Notes: generated from the sequence alone by a model not told the origin. Counted from the stretch's first letter, positions 43,501 to 51,366 are shown. The stretch: DNA of 64,000 bases from Sinorhizobium chiapasense (GCF_036488675.1 NZ_CP133148.1:2294001-2358000); one strand, 5' to 3'. Program-made: numbers and translations.

Positions 43501-43592
43501 ATGGAGACTGCGGCACGGTTGCTGGGCGCATTGCGCCCTGTTGTCTTGGGCCTACTTGTCTTGGGCCTTCTTGTTTCGACGAAGGTATGCAT
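40515..43592 (-). CDS. P2-like cation-transporting P-type ATPase with N-terminal HMA-like domain
   Basis: 1025 residues. Residues 33-100 are an HMA_2-like domain (VPIQVSVPGRARLKVDGLKG). The catalytic core is complete: MLTGESVPIAK (actuator, about 280), CVAAVPEGLPMVATT (helix 4, PEGLP), FFDKTGTLTRG with phosphorylated Asp about 441, LIAVKGSPDDVL (nucleotide site), IHTIMLTGDQKTTAA, and MVGDGVNDGPALKAADVGIA. The helix-6 motif WINLISD resembles Ca2+/P2-type pumps rather than CPC-type heavy-metal pumps, so Ca2+ or another hard cation is more likely than copper. It lies downstream of the two DUF5132 genes on the same strand. Confidence 0.9.
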   Translation of the reverse strand: MHTFVETRRPKTSRPKTTGRNAPSNRAAVSIVPIQVSVPGRARLKVDGLKGSSEVKDLLERASPAAPGVIDISASDATGNILLEFEKTSNLDSIIDYLAALLGGEIAAPGDARDPEWHRLSPARLCSTLEVSPEEGLSRPVASQRLASIGPNVLETIQPRSSASILAAQFQSVPVAMLLGAAAVSILTGGALEAAAILAVVGANAVIGYQTESRAERTIQGLTSHGPRAAQVVRAGASAAVPIQQIVPGDVLFVQRGDVLPADARLVDSQALSVSEAMLTGESVPIAKTVRTIRRRNVPLGARSNMIYRGTIVTGGSGRAIVVATGSLTQAGRIQRLVGKTATPQTPLQTELGDLGRQLGWLTLGACAVLMLAGWLRGFGLLHMVRSALSVCVAAVPEGLPMVATTVLALGIERLRREGVLIRKLDAIETLASTRVAFFDKTGTLTRGRISVDTVRVGDRTYSIEDIRRSAAKPQGSLRRLLETCCLCNDVEIVQTGTGQHLNGSPTESCLIEAALDNGVDVGALRTRLARITVQYRSETSRLMVTRHLAEDGMLIAVKGSPDDVLRRCGAEILPDGSRRELTPGRRSAIKEANLEMASQALRVLGVARKQTRGSKPSARDGRDLVWLGLVGMADQLRPGVGRLMARLHEAGIHTIMLTGDQKTTAAAVGERIGLNGQGKLAVVDAAEIEGMTPEELVTAARHAQAFSRVSPAQKLKIVRSLQQAGARVAMVGDGVNDGPALKAADVGIAIGRDSTSAAREIADVIIDADGLAGLEPAIETGRTTRRNIRKTLCFLISTNLSEILVVVAGTSIGMQAPLAPMQLLWINLISDVFPGIGLAMEAPEPDVLQQGPNEGGSAILPARKLGSLATQATVMGGAAMATGLFGASRYGLNSPRTRTMTFASLVMAQLLHAITSRSESNGIFAPDDRPPNHALSLIVGGSMAVQTAGLFVPFLRRLLGIAPITAIDAVVTLAGGTLPFLIMEWMKSGRNTTTRELVWKRRRDPAMLPGGPALSARRSTQRSR

Positions 43593-43733
43593 CGCAGGCT
43601 ACCATTCCCCGACCGGCGCCTCGGAATTGCAGCAAGTCCGAGGCGATCACGGCGGTGAAAAAAGATCAATACCCCACCTCCCGTGCTGGCCCGAAGCCAA
43701 CACGGCGGCGAGAATTTCTCATGCTTGCACGGA

Positions 43734-44030
43734 CTAGCTGCTGGAAGCGGCAGTCTTCTTCTCAGGCGCACGGCGCCCGCCCGCGGTCTCGGCCTCTCCC
43801 CCGTTGGCCATTTCCGCCCTTGCCTCGGCGACGAGGTCGGACGCCCGCTCGTTCATCTCGGCCACGGCGACGCGGGTTTGGTCATAGGCAACCAGTCCCG
43901 CCTTCAGAATCGTCTTGGTAATCGGCCGCAGCAGTGGGGCTGCGAGTGGCGCCAGGACGATGGCACCCACCCCGATCGCCAGGCCCGTTACTACGTTCCC
44001 ACCTTTCAATGCATCTTCGATTATCGCCAT
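43734..44030 (-). CDS. DUF5132 small membrane protein A
   Basis: 98 residues. VVTGLAIGVGAIVLAPLAAP is a Gly-rich membrane helix; LRPITKTILKAGLVAYDQTR, VAVAEMNERASDLVAEARAE is a basic-then-acidic amphipathic helix, the DUF5132 pattern. AAGGAGG precedes ATG 44030. It is a tandem paralogue of the protein at 44086-44337 and lies upstream of the P-type ATPase. The single-helix-plus-charged-tail layout recalls the small P-ATPase partner proteins (PacL) of mycobacteria, although no sequence relation is shown. Confidence 0.78.
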   Translation of the reverse strand: MAIIEDALKGGNVVTGLAIGVGAIVLAPLAAPLLRPITKTILKAGLVAYDQTRVAVAEMNERASDLVAEARAEMANGGEAETAGGRRAPEKKTAASSS

Positions 44031-44085
44031 TGAAGTTGCCTCCTTTCCGTGGCGAGCATGCCGCGGGTCGGACCTGATCTAGCGG

Positions 44086-44337
44086 TCAGGATTTGGCTTT
44101 GGATCCGGATGATCCGTCGGCAGCTTTGCGCTCTTCTTCTATTTCTGCTCTGATCTCGGAAATGGCCGTATCGGTGCTCGCGTTGAGTTCCGCGACAGCC
44201 ACCTTTGCCTGATCGTAGGTTATCACGCCGGCCTTGATCGCAGATTTGGCGAGGGGTCTGAGTATGGGAGCGATGATTGGCGCAAGCAGGCCCGCTGCGA
44301 CGCCGATTATCAAGCCCGTGACCAGACGCAGCGCCAT
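44086..44337 (-). CDS. DUF5132 small membrane protein B
   Basis: 83 residues with the same plan as the neighbour: LVTGLIIGVAAGLLAPIIAP (Gly-rich helix), LRPLAKSAIKAGVITYDQAK, VAVAELNASTDTAISEIRAE, then a Lys/Ser-rich tail. AAGGAG lies six bases before ATG 44337. It is the promoter-proximal gene of the DUF5132-DUF5132-(P-ATPase) set, and an EcfG-type promoter is placed 34 bases upstream of its start. Confidence 0.78.
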   Translation of the reverse strand: MALRLVTGLIIGVAAGLLAPIIAPILRPLAKSAIKAGVITYDQAKVAVAELNASTDTAISEIRAEIEEERKAADGSSGSKAKS

Positions 44338-44370
44338 GTCCTGCTCCTTGAAGGCTCGTCCGATGTCTCC

Positions 44371-44395
44371 AACGATTTTCCGCCGGGATGGTTCA
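44371..44395 (-). promoter_or_regulatory. EcfG/RpoE2-type general stress promoter
   Basis: On the minus strand TGAAC (44395-44391), a 16-base spacer, then CGTT (44374-44371), close to the alphaproteobacterial EcfG consensus GGAAC-N16/17-CGTT. It faces the DUF5132 gene starting at 44337. The first base of the -35 deviates (T for G). Confidence 0.5.
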
Positions 44396-44476
44396 GGAGA
44401 ACACCAAATATTGTCCCAAGTTTGTCACCAGACTGTCACATTCGGCGCTGCGCGTTGATTGCACGCCTAACGCGAT

Positions 44477-44520
44477 TCCAGGGAAAATGTGCAACGGCTT
44501 TCCGTCCGGAATTGCGTGGA
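44477..44520 (+). repeat. AAAAGTGTG-type intergenic repeat
   Basis: GGGAAAATGTGCAACGGCTT followed by TCCGTCCGGAATTGCGTGGA, a third copy of the family also seen at 10701 and 34411. Confidence 0.55.
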
Positions 44521-44546
44521 TTCAGCAGCCTCGAGCGCGGCTCAAA

Positions 44547-45845
44547 TCATCCGAGCAATTGAGACGCCAGGAAGATGCAACACCCTGCGATAGCGCCGAC
44601 GATGGTGCCGTTCATGCGGATATATTGGAGATCGCTGCCAACGACGAGTTCCAGGCGATCCACCAGCGTCCTCGTGTCCCAGCTCCTCACCACTTCCGCG
44701 ACAAACGCACCGATCTCATGGCGCCACGAAATCAGATAGACGGTAAATCTCTCGAGAATTGCGTCGATATGCTTCAGCATCGTTGCGTCGGTCGCGAGCG
44801 CCCGGCCAACCAGCAGGCAGAGTTTCTCCACTGCCATCCGCGCTTTCGAGTCTGGCTGCGACAGGTCCTCGAGCATCGCACGTGAGCTCTTGCGCCATAC
44901 CACGGCGACCCATGCCTTGACTTCCGGGTGCTCCAGAATGCGGTTCTTGAAGGCGTTGATCTGCTCACGCTGCGCCGGCGAATTGATCAGGTCATCGACC
45001 AGGTGATTGAGCGCCTCGCGGAACTTCAGCCGAACATCACTCTCGGGTTCGCGCAGGTCGTTCAGAAGCTCGGCGGAGCCCGTGACGATCGCGTTGGCGA
45101 TCTTTCGGTCGATGGTCCGCGGAATCCACCAGCGACTGCGTTCCCGGACAAGTTGGAAGATCTGCTCGCGGTTCTCCTCCAGCCATTGGGAGGCAACGCC
45201 GAGCGCTCGCTCGAACAGCACGTCCGACTCGCCGCTTGCCGTCATTATACGAACGGCGCGGCCCATGACGGGTGCAATATCGGCCTGTTGCACCTGCTCG
45301 CCGACGCTCCGTCGCGCAAAGTCCTGCAGGTCCTTGTTGTCGAGCGTGCGAATGACATAGGGCAGCGCAGCCGCGACGGCCTCCGCAAGGACCGGCGCGG
45401 TTGCCGGGGCGGCAAGCCAGTCGGAAAGACGCTGCGCCGCCTGGGCGCTCCGCAACTTCCGCAGCAGCACCTCCTCGGTCAGAAAATGCCGTTCAAGGAA
45501 GCGGCCGAGCGTTTGACCGATGCGTTCCTGGTTGCTGGGTATGATCGCCGTATGAGGAATCGGAATCCCGAGCGGGTGGCGAAAGAGTGCGGTTACGGCG
45601 AACCAGTCGGCAAGCCCGCCCACAATGCCCGCCTCGGCGGTTGCGCGCAGCAGCCTTACGAGAAAGCCCGGCTGGGTGACGAGGTGCGTGCCGAGGAGGA
45701 CTGCCCCCATGAAAACGAGGAGCGATGTCGCCAGAAGGCGGTTCCGGTTGAGGCGACGACGCAGGGCATCCTCGGCGACGGACGCTGTGCTGCCCTGCGG
45801 CGGCGCGACGAGGGTGTCGAGTGAGCGGGAACGATCCGATGACAT
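44547..45845 (-). CDS. DUF445 family membrane protein
   Basis: 432 residues. After a disordered N-terminus a membrane helix (LLATSLLVFMGAVLLGTHLV) is followed by the DUF445 signature EAGIVGGLADWFAVTALFRH and LGIPIPHTAIIPSNQERIGQ. A long helical cytoplasmic or periplasmic region follows and a C-terminal helix (GTIVGAIAGCCIFLASQLLG) closes it. Function is unknown for the family (YjiN-like). GAGGT precedes ATG 45845. It lies 210 bases upstream of the DUF5132 operon on the same strand, separated by a repeat and the stress promoter. Confidence 0.88.
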   Translation of the reverse strand: MSSDRSRSLDTLVAPPQGSTASVAEDALRRRLNRNRLLATSLLVFMGAVLLGTHLVTQPGFLVRLLRATAEAGIVGGLADWFAVTALFRHPLGIPIPHTAIIPSNQERIGQTLGRFLERHFLTEEVLLRKLRSAQAAQRLSDWLAAPATAPVLAEAVAAALPYVIRTLDNKDLQDFARRSVGEQVQQADIAPVMGRAVRIMTASGESDVLFERALGVASQWLEENREQIFQLVRERSRWWIPRTIDRKIANAIVTGSAELLNDLREPESDVRLKFREALNHLVDDLINSPAQREQINAFKNRILEHPEVKAWVAVVWRKSSRAMLEDLSQPDSKARMAVEKLCLLVGRALATDATMLKHIDAILERFTVYLISWRHEIGAFVAEVVRSWDTRTLVDRLELVVGSDLQYIRMNGTIVGAIAGCCIFLASQLLG

Positions 45846-46025
45846 GTCTACCTCTTTGGAGGCGGGTATCCAGCTGTTGCGCAAGGCAATGCCGTCCCAC
45901 GCTCCGTGGCGAGCTGGTGCGACCGGGGTGACCTGCTTGGAGCAATCGCCGCTTACCCGCCCGAAATCGAGGAATGCTACCGTCGCGGCTCCGGTGCTGT
46001 CAAAAAACGGTCCGTTTTGACCGCC

Positions 46026-47759
46026 TCACTCCGGCAGGCCCGCCTTCAGCAAGCCCTGGCGGAACAGTTCGCGCTGCTCGGGCCGCTCCAGGAGCAGGCC
46101 GCGGTTGATGAAGTCTTCTGTCGAAAAATCCGGGCACAGTCTTAGAAGCCGCGCCTTCGCCTCATCGGTCGCGGCCGCATCCCCCGCCTGCGCGTAGCAG
46201 GCGACGAGGCGTGCGCAGGTGAAGGGGCCGGGATTGGGCAGCTCGTTCAGCGCCGCCGCCGCTTCGCCGTATCGCCCGAGAATATAGAGCGCGTTGCCAA
46301 GGGTAGCACTGTACCATGGCGGCGGGAACGGATTGAGCCGGAAGCCTTCGTCGATCCATCGCATCGCTTCCTCGATCTTGCCGCGCCGCGCCAGCAACCC
46401 GCCCATCTGCACCAGTGTGTTCGCATCGTTGGGGTTGAGCTGGTAGGCCCGGCGATAGTGCCGCTCTGCCAGATCGAACTCTCGACGGTTCGTGTGAATG
46501 AGCCCCAGCAGGCGCTCGCAGCCGCTCTCGCCCTCGTCGAGCAGGACCGCCTTTCGCGCAAGCGCGAGCGCAGCGTCGAGAATGTCTCGCGGCGCGTTGG
46601 CGTAGCCGTGGAGCGCGATCATGCTCAGTGCCAGATAAGCGTGGGCGAGCGCAAATTGCGGGTCGCGCTCAAGCGCCGCCCCGAACATCATGTGGGCCTG
46701 ATGATTGTCGTCGGCGCCGTAGCTGCGCATATGCACGAGCCCGCGCAGGTAGAATTCGTAGGCCGCGAGGCTCGTCGTCGGCTTGCGCAGCGCCTGCCGG
46801 ACATCGGCACTCTCGATCTGCCCGACGAGTGTCGAGACGATCATCTTGGTCACCTCGTCCTGGACGGCGAAAATATCGGTGACGCTGCGGTCGTAGTGCT
46901 CCGACCACAGGTGCTTTCCGCTTGTGGCCTCGACAAGCTGCGCCGTGATGCGGATCCGTTCGCCCGACCGTCGAACGCTGCCTTCGACGAGATAGGTGAC
47001 GCCGAGCTTGATGCCAATCTCCCTCAGCCCCACCGCCTTGCCGCGAAAGCTGAAGGAAGAACTGGCAGCGATGACGGAGAGCGAACGAAACCGGGCAAGG
47101 CCGCCGATGATATCCTCGGTAATGCCGTCGCTGAAAAAATCCTGGTCCGGCGCTCCGCTTGAGTTCTCGAACGGCAGGATCGCGATCGACGTCCGCGCCG
47201 CCGGCGAAGACGTCGATGGCCCGGCCATCGGCGCGTGCCCCCAGTGCCAGACGTGAACGGGCCGCACGATGTTCTTCAGCGCGATCTCCCCGCCATCCCG
47301 GAAATCCAAACGGCACTTTGCGCCGAGTTGCCGGTGGACGATATCGGCGATGCATATGCCGCCCGGCTCTGCGGATGCCTCCAGGCGGGCGGCGACATTG
47401 ACGCCGTCGCCGAGCAGATCGTCCCCTTCGATGACGACATCGGCCAGGTTGATGCCGATCCTGAAAAGGATGCGATCGTCAAGCACGACGTCCTTCTGAT
47501 CCGACACCAGTTCTTCCTGAAGCGATATCGCACAGTCCACCGCTTCGACCGCCGAGCTGAAGACGACGAGCGAGCCGTCGCCCATCAGCTTCACGATGCG
47601 GCCGCCGCGTGCGGCGATATTCGGCGAGAGAATGGAAGCCTGCAATCGCTTCACGGCGTCGAGCGTGGAGGTTTCGTCGGCCTCCATCAGGCGGGAGTAG
47701 CCGACGATATCGGTCGCCATAATGACCGCAACTCGCCGTTCGACGCGCTCGTCCACCAT
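46026..47759 (-). CDS. Class III adenylate cyclase with TolB-like domain and TPR repeats
   Basis: 577 residues. Residues 5-165 are a class III cyclase domain: VAVIMATDIVGYSRLMEADE and GGRIVKLMGDGSLVVF contain the metal Asp residues, and LLGDGVNVAARLEASAEPGG the later active-site block. Residues 185-330 resemble the TolB/FlgO-type N-domain seen in rhizobial cyclases (SIAILPFENSSGAPDQDFFS, DGITEDIIGGLARFRSLSVI). From about 345 to the end are TPR repeats (RRAYQLNPNDANTLVQMGGL). The start is ATG 47759, preceded by GAGGCGGG; GTG 47774 is an alternative. Sinorhizobia carry many such cyclases; its stimulus is unknown. Confidence 0.87.
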   Translation of the reverse strand: MVDERVERRVAVIMATDIVGYSRLMEADETSTLDAVKRLQASILSPNIAARGGRIVKLMGDGSLVVFSSAVEAVDCAISLQEELVSDQKDVVLDDRILFRIGINLADVVIEGDDLLGDGVNVAARLEASAEPGGICIADIVHRQLGAKCRLDFRDGGEIALKNIVRPVHVWHWGHAPMAGPSTSSPAARTSIAILPFENSSGAPDQDFFSDGITEDIIGGLARFRSLSVIAASSSFSFRGKAVGLREIGIKLGVTYLVEGSVRRSGERIRITAQLVEATSGKHLWSEHYDRSVTDIFAVQDEVTKMIVSTLVGQIESADVRQALRKPTTSLAAYEFYLRGLVHMRSYGADDNHQAHMMFGAALERDPQFALAHAYLALSMIALHGYANAPRDILDAALALARKAVLLDEGESGCERLLGLIHTNRREFDLAERHYRRAYQLNPNDANTLVQMGGLLARRGKIEEAMRWIDEGFRLNPFPPPWYSATLGNALYILGRYGEAAAALNELPNPGPFTCARLVACYAQAGDAAATDEAKARLLRLCPDFSTEDFINRGLLLERPEQRELFRQGLLKAGLPE

Positions 47760-47834
47760 CCCGCCTCTCCACACTATGCGGGATAGTTTAGCCCGTCCTC
47801 ATAAAAGTCGAAAGGTAATCAAGCGAGGGAAAGC

Positions 47835-48176
47835 CTACAGCGCCGCGCGTCCAATCGGACGCCACACTACACGACAGTAGCGTACTGCTGCGTCGTCGGT
47901 CGCGGTACGGCAATGCTTTCCTCCGCTCGTCATTCCTGTGCTTGTCACAGGAATCCAGCCAGCCCAAGTCCTTGGGCTGAAAAGACTCTTCCGCGCCGCA
48001 GACGCGGCGCTGCTGGATCCCTGTGACAAGCACAGGGATGAGGGAAAAGCATCCAGCGAACCCAATTACGCTCCTGTCGTGTACTGCGATCAGACGCGTA
48101 AAGGACGCTGTAGCACTTTGAATTGCTGCATGTTTTCATCCTTAAATCGGCTACGGTTTAAGGAAACACGCAGTAG
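47835..48176 (-). repeat. RIME element 7 interrupted by a nested element
   Basis: Arms of one reverse RIME: CTACAGCGCCGCGCGTCCAA (47835-47862) and, from 48088, GATCAGACGCGTAAAGGACG through CTGTAGCACTTTGAATTGC and the TTTCATCCTTAAATCGG hairpin to CAGTAG at 48176. The 225 bases between them are a separate element. Confidence 0.75.
47863..48087. repeat. Nested 225-base inverted-repeat element
   Basis: Ends CTACACGACAGTAGCG (47867-47882) and CGCTCCTGTCGTGTACTG (48069-48086) are imperfect inverted repeats. Inside are palindromes ATTCCTGTGCTTGTCACAGG (from 47931) and TCCCTGTGACAAGCACAGGG (from 48017), and CCGCAGACGCGG. No coding capacity; MITE-like. Confidence 0.6.
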
Positions 48177-48205
48177 CGCCACGTGATCGGCAACGATGGC
48201 GAACA

Positions 48206-48943
48206 CTATCTTCCGTTCTTCGCAAACAACCACTCAAGGATCGGCGGGATGAAATCTGGATAGTTGTGCGCCTGAGGATCCGGCCCGCGGATCGCCACCG
48301 CCTCGTCGACTTCCGGATGCGGGTCGGTCGCGACATGGTCGGCCACCCGCGCAACGAGTTCGTCGGCCGTCACCGCCAGCCGGTGGATTCGGAAGACTAT
48401 GAGGGTGCCGTTCATGTGCACCGCGTGGTAGCCGCGCTCCGCTGTCGCCTCGGAGAGCTCGATGCCGGTCTCCTCCCGCACCTCGCGCGCAATGTTGCCG
48501 TCGAGGTCGCAGCGCCCGTCGACGATGTCCTCGGGCTCCAGCGAGCCGCCGGGGCTGTAGACCCGTCCCGCATTGGCCGTGTGGCTGCCCATGCGGATGG
48601 CAATCAGTGCACCGTCCGAGGAAAGGATCATCGGCATGCCGAAGATATGCAGGGCGCCGGGCGCGCGGCTCCTGCGCCACCAGAGAAAGGTCGAATAGGG
48701 AACGACGTGGCCGCTCGCGGCAATGCGCCCGTCCTCGATGCGGATCGTCCGCTGCAGCACCATCCTGCCATCAAAGAGGTGCGGGTTCGCGGCAATCTCG
48801 TGCTGCCAGCTTTCCTGCGCGCGCTCCACCTCGGCCATATGGAACGGATGCGGCTCCGGCGAAACATCGATCCGGACCGCCGAAATCGGGAAGATCGTGC
48901 CCTCGGCGGGCCATTCGGCGCGGTTGCTTTGAAGAAGGCTCAT
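48206..48943 (-). CDS. Nudix hydrolase
   Basis: 245 residues. The Nudix box runs from GGSLEPEDIVDGRCDLDGNI to REVREETGIEL; the catalytic REXXEE core is intact, while the loop between the Gly and the Arg is longer than the classical GX5EX7 spacing. An N-terminal domain of about 110 residues precedes it. It hydrolyses a nucleoside-diphosphate-linked compound in the cytoplasm. It starts two bases after the EEP-family gene stop (48946), so the two hydrolases are co-transcribed. A longer reading to 48976 would overlap that gene. Confidence 0.83.
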   Translation of the reverse strand: MSLLQSNRAEWPAEGTIFPISAVRIDVSPEPHPFHMAEVERAQESWQHEIAANPHLFDGRMVLQRTIRIEDGRIAASGHVVPYSTFLWWRRSRAPGALHIFGMPMILSSDGALIAIRMGSHTANAGRVYSPGGSLEPEDIVDGRCDLDGNIAREVREETGIELSEATAERGYHAVHMNGTLIVFRIHRLAVTADELVARVADHVATDPHPEVDEAVAIRGPDPQAHNYPDFIPPILEWLFAKNGR

Positions 48944-48945
48944 GT

Positions 48946-50052
48946 TCAGATATCCAGGGTGATCGCGACAGGGCAATGATCGGAGGCCTTCGGCCGGTCC
49001 CAGCCGGTGCGCGGATAGCGTTCCACCGCCTGCCCGTCCGGAAAGATCGTCCGGAACGGTTGGCCGGCGCGGATGATCTCCGGCACCCTGCCTGCGTTGC
49101 GGCTGGCGAGCGCCGGCGACAGCCAGATATAGTCAAGCTGGCAGAGATGCCGCTCCTCCGGCCCGCGGCTGTGGAACAGCGTCCAGCGGTCGAGCACCGG
49201 CCGGCGCAGCATCGGGTTTTCGACGAAGCCATCGAGCGTGAAGATGTCGAGCGCGCTTGCCGCCTCCTCGCTCGGCACGAATTCATAGCCGTTGCGCCGG
49301 TCGCCCCGGATCTCCACTTTCTCCTGGTAGTCGTTCATGTCGCCGCAGATCGCAAACATCTTGTCGGCGGTGCGGCCCCGCCCGAAGCGGCTTTCGATGA
49401 TGTGGCGCACGGCCTTGGCCTCGGCGATGCGGAGCGGCATCGTCGCCTGCCGGCCGTCGAGCCCCTCGCGCGCTGGCCCCATCGACTTGAAGTGCACGAC
49501 ATAGAGCGTCAGCGGCCGGCCGCCGATCCTCAAGTCCACCTCCAGGCAGTCGCGCTTGAAGATGCGGTCGCCCGGCCGATTGGTTTGCGCCAGCTCGTCA
49601 TTGAAGAGATCGAGGTCGGCATAGGTGAGCCCCGCATGGCTCTTCACGTCGAGGCACTCGATCGGCCGGCCGTCGCGCGTCTCCTCGCGCATCAGCACGG
49701 CGACATCGATGCCGCGCGAATCGTTGCCCTCGATCAGGTATTTCTGCCGGTAGCCGTTGCCGACCATGCGGAACAGATAGCCGTATTCGAAGGCCTGCAG
49801 CGCCGCCATGTTGTCGGCCTCCTGCAGGCAGAGGATATCCGCGTCGCAATCGGCGATCGCCAGCGCCGACATCTGCCGCGTGTCGTCCGTATGCGCGATC
49901 GTGCGGGCCTCCTCCAGCCGCTGGTACTCGGCCTCGCTCCTGACGTCGAACAGCCGCAGCACCCGATCCTGCTTCAACTGGTTGCGAAAGCCGGAAAAGT
50001 CGAAGCGGCTCATGAGGTTTTCGATGTTAAAGGTGGCAAGGCGAAGCGACAT
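48946..50052 (-). CDS. EEP-family hydrolase, second type
   Basis: 368 residues. LRLATFNIENLMSRFDFSGF is the typical opening with the Asn ligand; CDADILCLQEADNMAAL has the catalytic Glu; LYVVHFKSMGP, FAICGDMNDYQEKVEI (Asp/Asn) and KASDHCPVAITLDI (Asp-His) complete the site. It resembles bacterial endonuclease/exonuclease/phosphatase proteins of about 360 residues. It has no signal peptide. It is coupled to the Nudix gene downstream, so the pair may act on the same nucleotide or nucleic-acid product (inference). Confidence 0.85.
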   Translation of the reverse strand: MSLRLATFNIENLMSRFDFSGFRNQLKQDRVLRLFDVRSEAEYQRLEEARTIAHTDDTRQMSALAIADCDADILCLQEADNMAALQAFEYGYLFRMVGNGYRQKYLIEGNDSRGIDVAVLMREETRDGRPIECLDVKSHAGLTYADLDLFNDELAQTNRPGDRIFKRDCLEVDLRIGGRPLTLYVVHFKSMGPAREGLDGRQATMPLRIAEAKAVRHIIESRFGRGRTADKMFAICGDMNDYQEKVEIRGDRRNGYEFVPSEEAASALDIFTLDGFVENPMLRRPVLDRWTLFHSRGPEERHLCQLDYIWLSPALASRNAGRVPEIIRAGQPFRTIFPDGQAVERYPRTGWDRPKASDHCPVAITLDI

Positions 50053-50157
50053 CAGGCAATTCCGTGAAACAAAGTGTCGCGGAGCTTAGGCATTGGGCGG
50101 CAAATGTCGAGGGGGTGCTTCTCTATGGTTCCGTCAGGGGTTTGTGGACGCTTTTTT

Positions 50158-50222
50158 CTCCCTCATCCCTGTGCCTGCCACAGGGATCCAGCAGCGCCGC
50201 GTCCGCGGCGCGGATGACTCGA
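50158..50222. repeat. Palindromic CCCTGTG...CACAGGG repeat unit
   Basis: CATCCCTGTGCCTGCCACAG then GGATCCAGCAGCGCCGCGTC and CGCGGCGCGGATGA. The same unit occurs inverted in the nested element at 48000-48040, and half of it at 9702-9727. Confidence 0.6.
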
Positions 50223-50254
50223 CTGTCTCGTGAGTCATGCCGGAACACCCGCCC

Positions 50255-51175
50255 TCACCGCGAAGCCGCGCCGTTTGCGTACAAATGAAGCGCCCGGTAG
50301 ACCGCGGTATGCGCCGGCGTCGGCACGCCGAGTTGATGGCCGAGCGCGTGCATCCGGCCCGACAGCCATTCGAGCTCGATCCGCTTGCCGCGCTGAAGGT
50401 CGTTGGCCATGGAGGATTGTGTTTCCGGCGGCAGCATCTGCCAGAGCGACGTGGCCTGCTGCACATAGCCCTCCGGCATCGGATGGCCCTTGGCCGCGGC
50501 GATCGCCATGCCCTCGTCGCGCAACTGCTCCATGAATTTCCGGCCCTCCGGGTCGGCGACGATCGCGCCGATGCCGGAGCGCATCAGGCTGGTGCCGCCG
50601 GAAAAGGCCGCAAGGGTCACGAACTTCATCCACAGCACCGGCTCGACATCATCGACCACCTGGAGGGAGATTCCCTCGGCCCGGGCGCAGGCGTCGCGGA
50701 AGGCGGCGATCATCAGGTCGCTGCGCCCGCCGACCGTCATCTGCGTCATCCCGCTTGTCTGCTTGATCAGACCCGGCTCTTCCAGATAGGTGGAAATGTA
50801 GATGGCGCCGGCCACGACCTGCGGCCGTGGCACTGAGCGCGCGAGGATATCGAGCCCATCGACGCCGTTCTGCAACGTCAGGACGATCGTCTTCGGCCCG
50901 ACCATCGGGGCGATCGCGGCCGCCGCTTGCTCGCTGTCGTAGAGCTTGACCGCGAAAATCACGAGATCGACGACGCCGATCTCGGCAGGATCGTCGGTGG
51001 CGTTGACATTCGGCAGGCTGACATTGCCGAGCGGGCTTTCGAGCCTGAGTCCGCGGCTGCGCATCGCGTAAAGATGCTCGCCACGCGCGATGAAAGTGAC
51101 GTCTTCGCCCGCTTTCGCGAGCCTGAGGCCGATATAGCCCCCAATGCCGCCCGAGCCCATCACCGCGATCCGCAT
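50255..51175 (-). CDS. Ketopantoate reductase family protein (PanE/ApbA)
   Basis: 306 residues. IAVMGSGGIGGYIGLRLAKA is the NADPH Rossmann loop; LVIFAVKLYDSEQAAAAIAP has the catalytic Lys in the VK motif; TLQNGVDGLDIL carries the conserved NG; and VEPVLWMKFVTLAAFSGGTS and the C-terminal PPETQSSMANDLQRGKRIEL (with the ELEW Glu) define the helical domain. It reduces 2-dehydropantoate to pantoate for CoA synthesis, or a related 2-oxo acid; rhizobia often hold several paralogues, so I leave the symbol empty. GGGAGGG precedes ATG. Confidence 0.88.
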   Translation of the reverse strand: MRIAVMGSGGIGGYIGLRLAKAGEDVTFIARGEHLYAMRSRGLRLESPLGNVSLPNVNATDDPAEIGVVDLVIFAVKLYDSEQAAAAIAPMVGPKTIVLTLQNGVDGLDILARSVPRPQVVAGAIYISTYLEEPGLIKQTSGMTQMTVGGRSDLMIAAFRDACARAEGISLQVVDDVEPVLWMKFVTLAAFSGGTSLMRSGIGAIVADPEGRKFMEQLRDEGMAIAAAKGHPMPEGYVQQATSLWQMLPPETQSSMANDLQRGKRIELEWLSGRMHALGHQLGVPTPAHTAVYRALHLYANGAASR

Positions 51176-51263
51176 GGCTTCCCTCCCCGCGCTGTTGTCC
51201 GCGCAAGATATCAGCTTCTCCAGGTCACGGCACGATCAAATCACGCCCCGGCCGTCGCGCCTC

Positions 51264-51366
51264 TACTGCATGTTTCCTTAAATCGTTGCCGATTCAGGGA
51301 TGAAAACAAGCAGCAATTCAAAGCGCTACAGCGTCCTTTGCGCGTCTGATAAGACGCGCGACGGCC
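51264..51366 (+). repeat. RIME-type intergenic mosaic element 8
   Basis: TTTCCTTAAATCGTTGCCGA pairing with TTCAGGGA, CAAAGCGCTACAGC, then GCGCGTCTGATAAGACGCGC; the last few bases (GCTGTAG) have decayed. Confidence 0.8.

Larger units (their letters stand above)
47760..48205. other. Intergenic mosaic between cyclase and Nudix genes
   Basis: About 450 bases made almost entirely of repeats: a reverse RIME split by a 225-base inverted-repeat element. No gene is seen. Confidence 0.7.

Noticed and set aside
40515..43592. Copper or zinc P1B-type ATPase
   Set aside because: The helix-4 motif is PEGLP rather than CPC/SPC, and the N-terminal HMA-like domain lacks CXXC.
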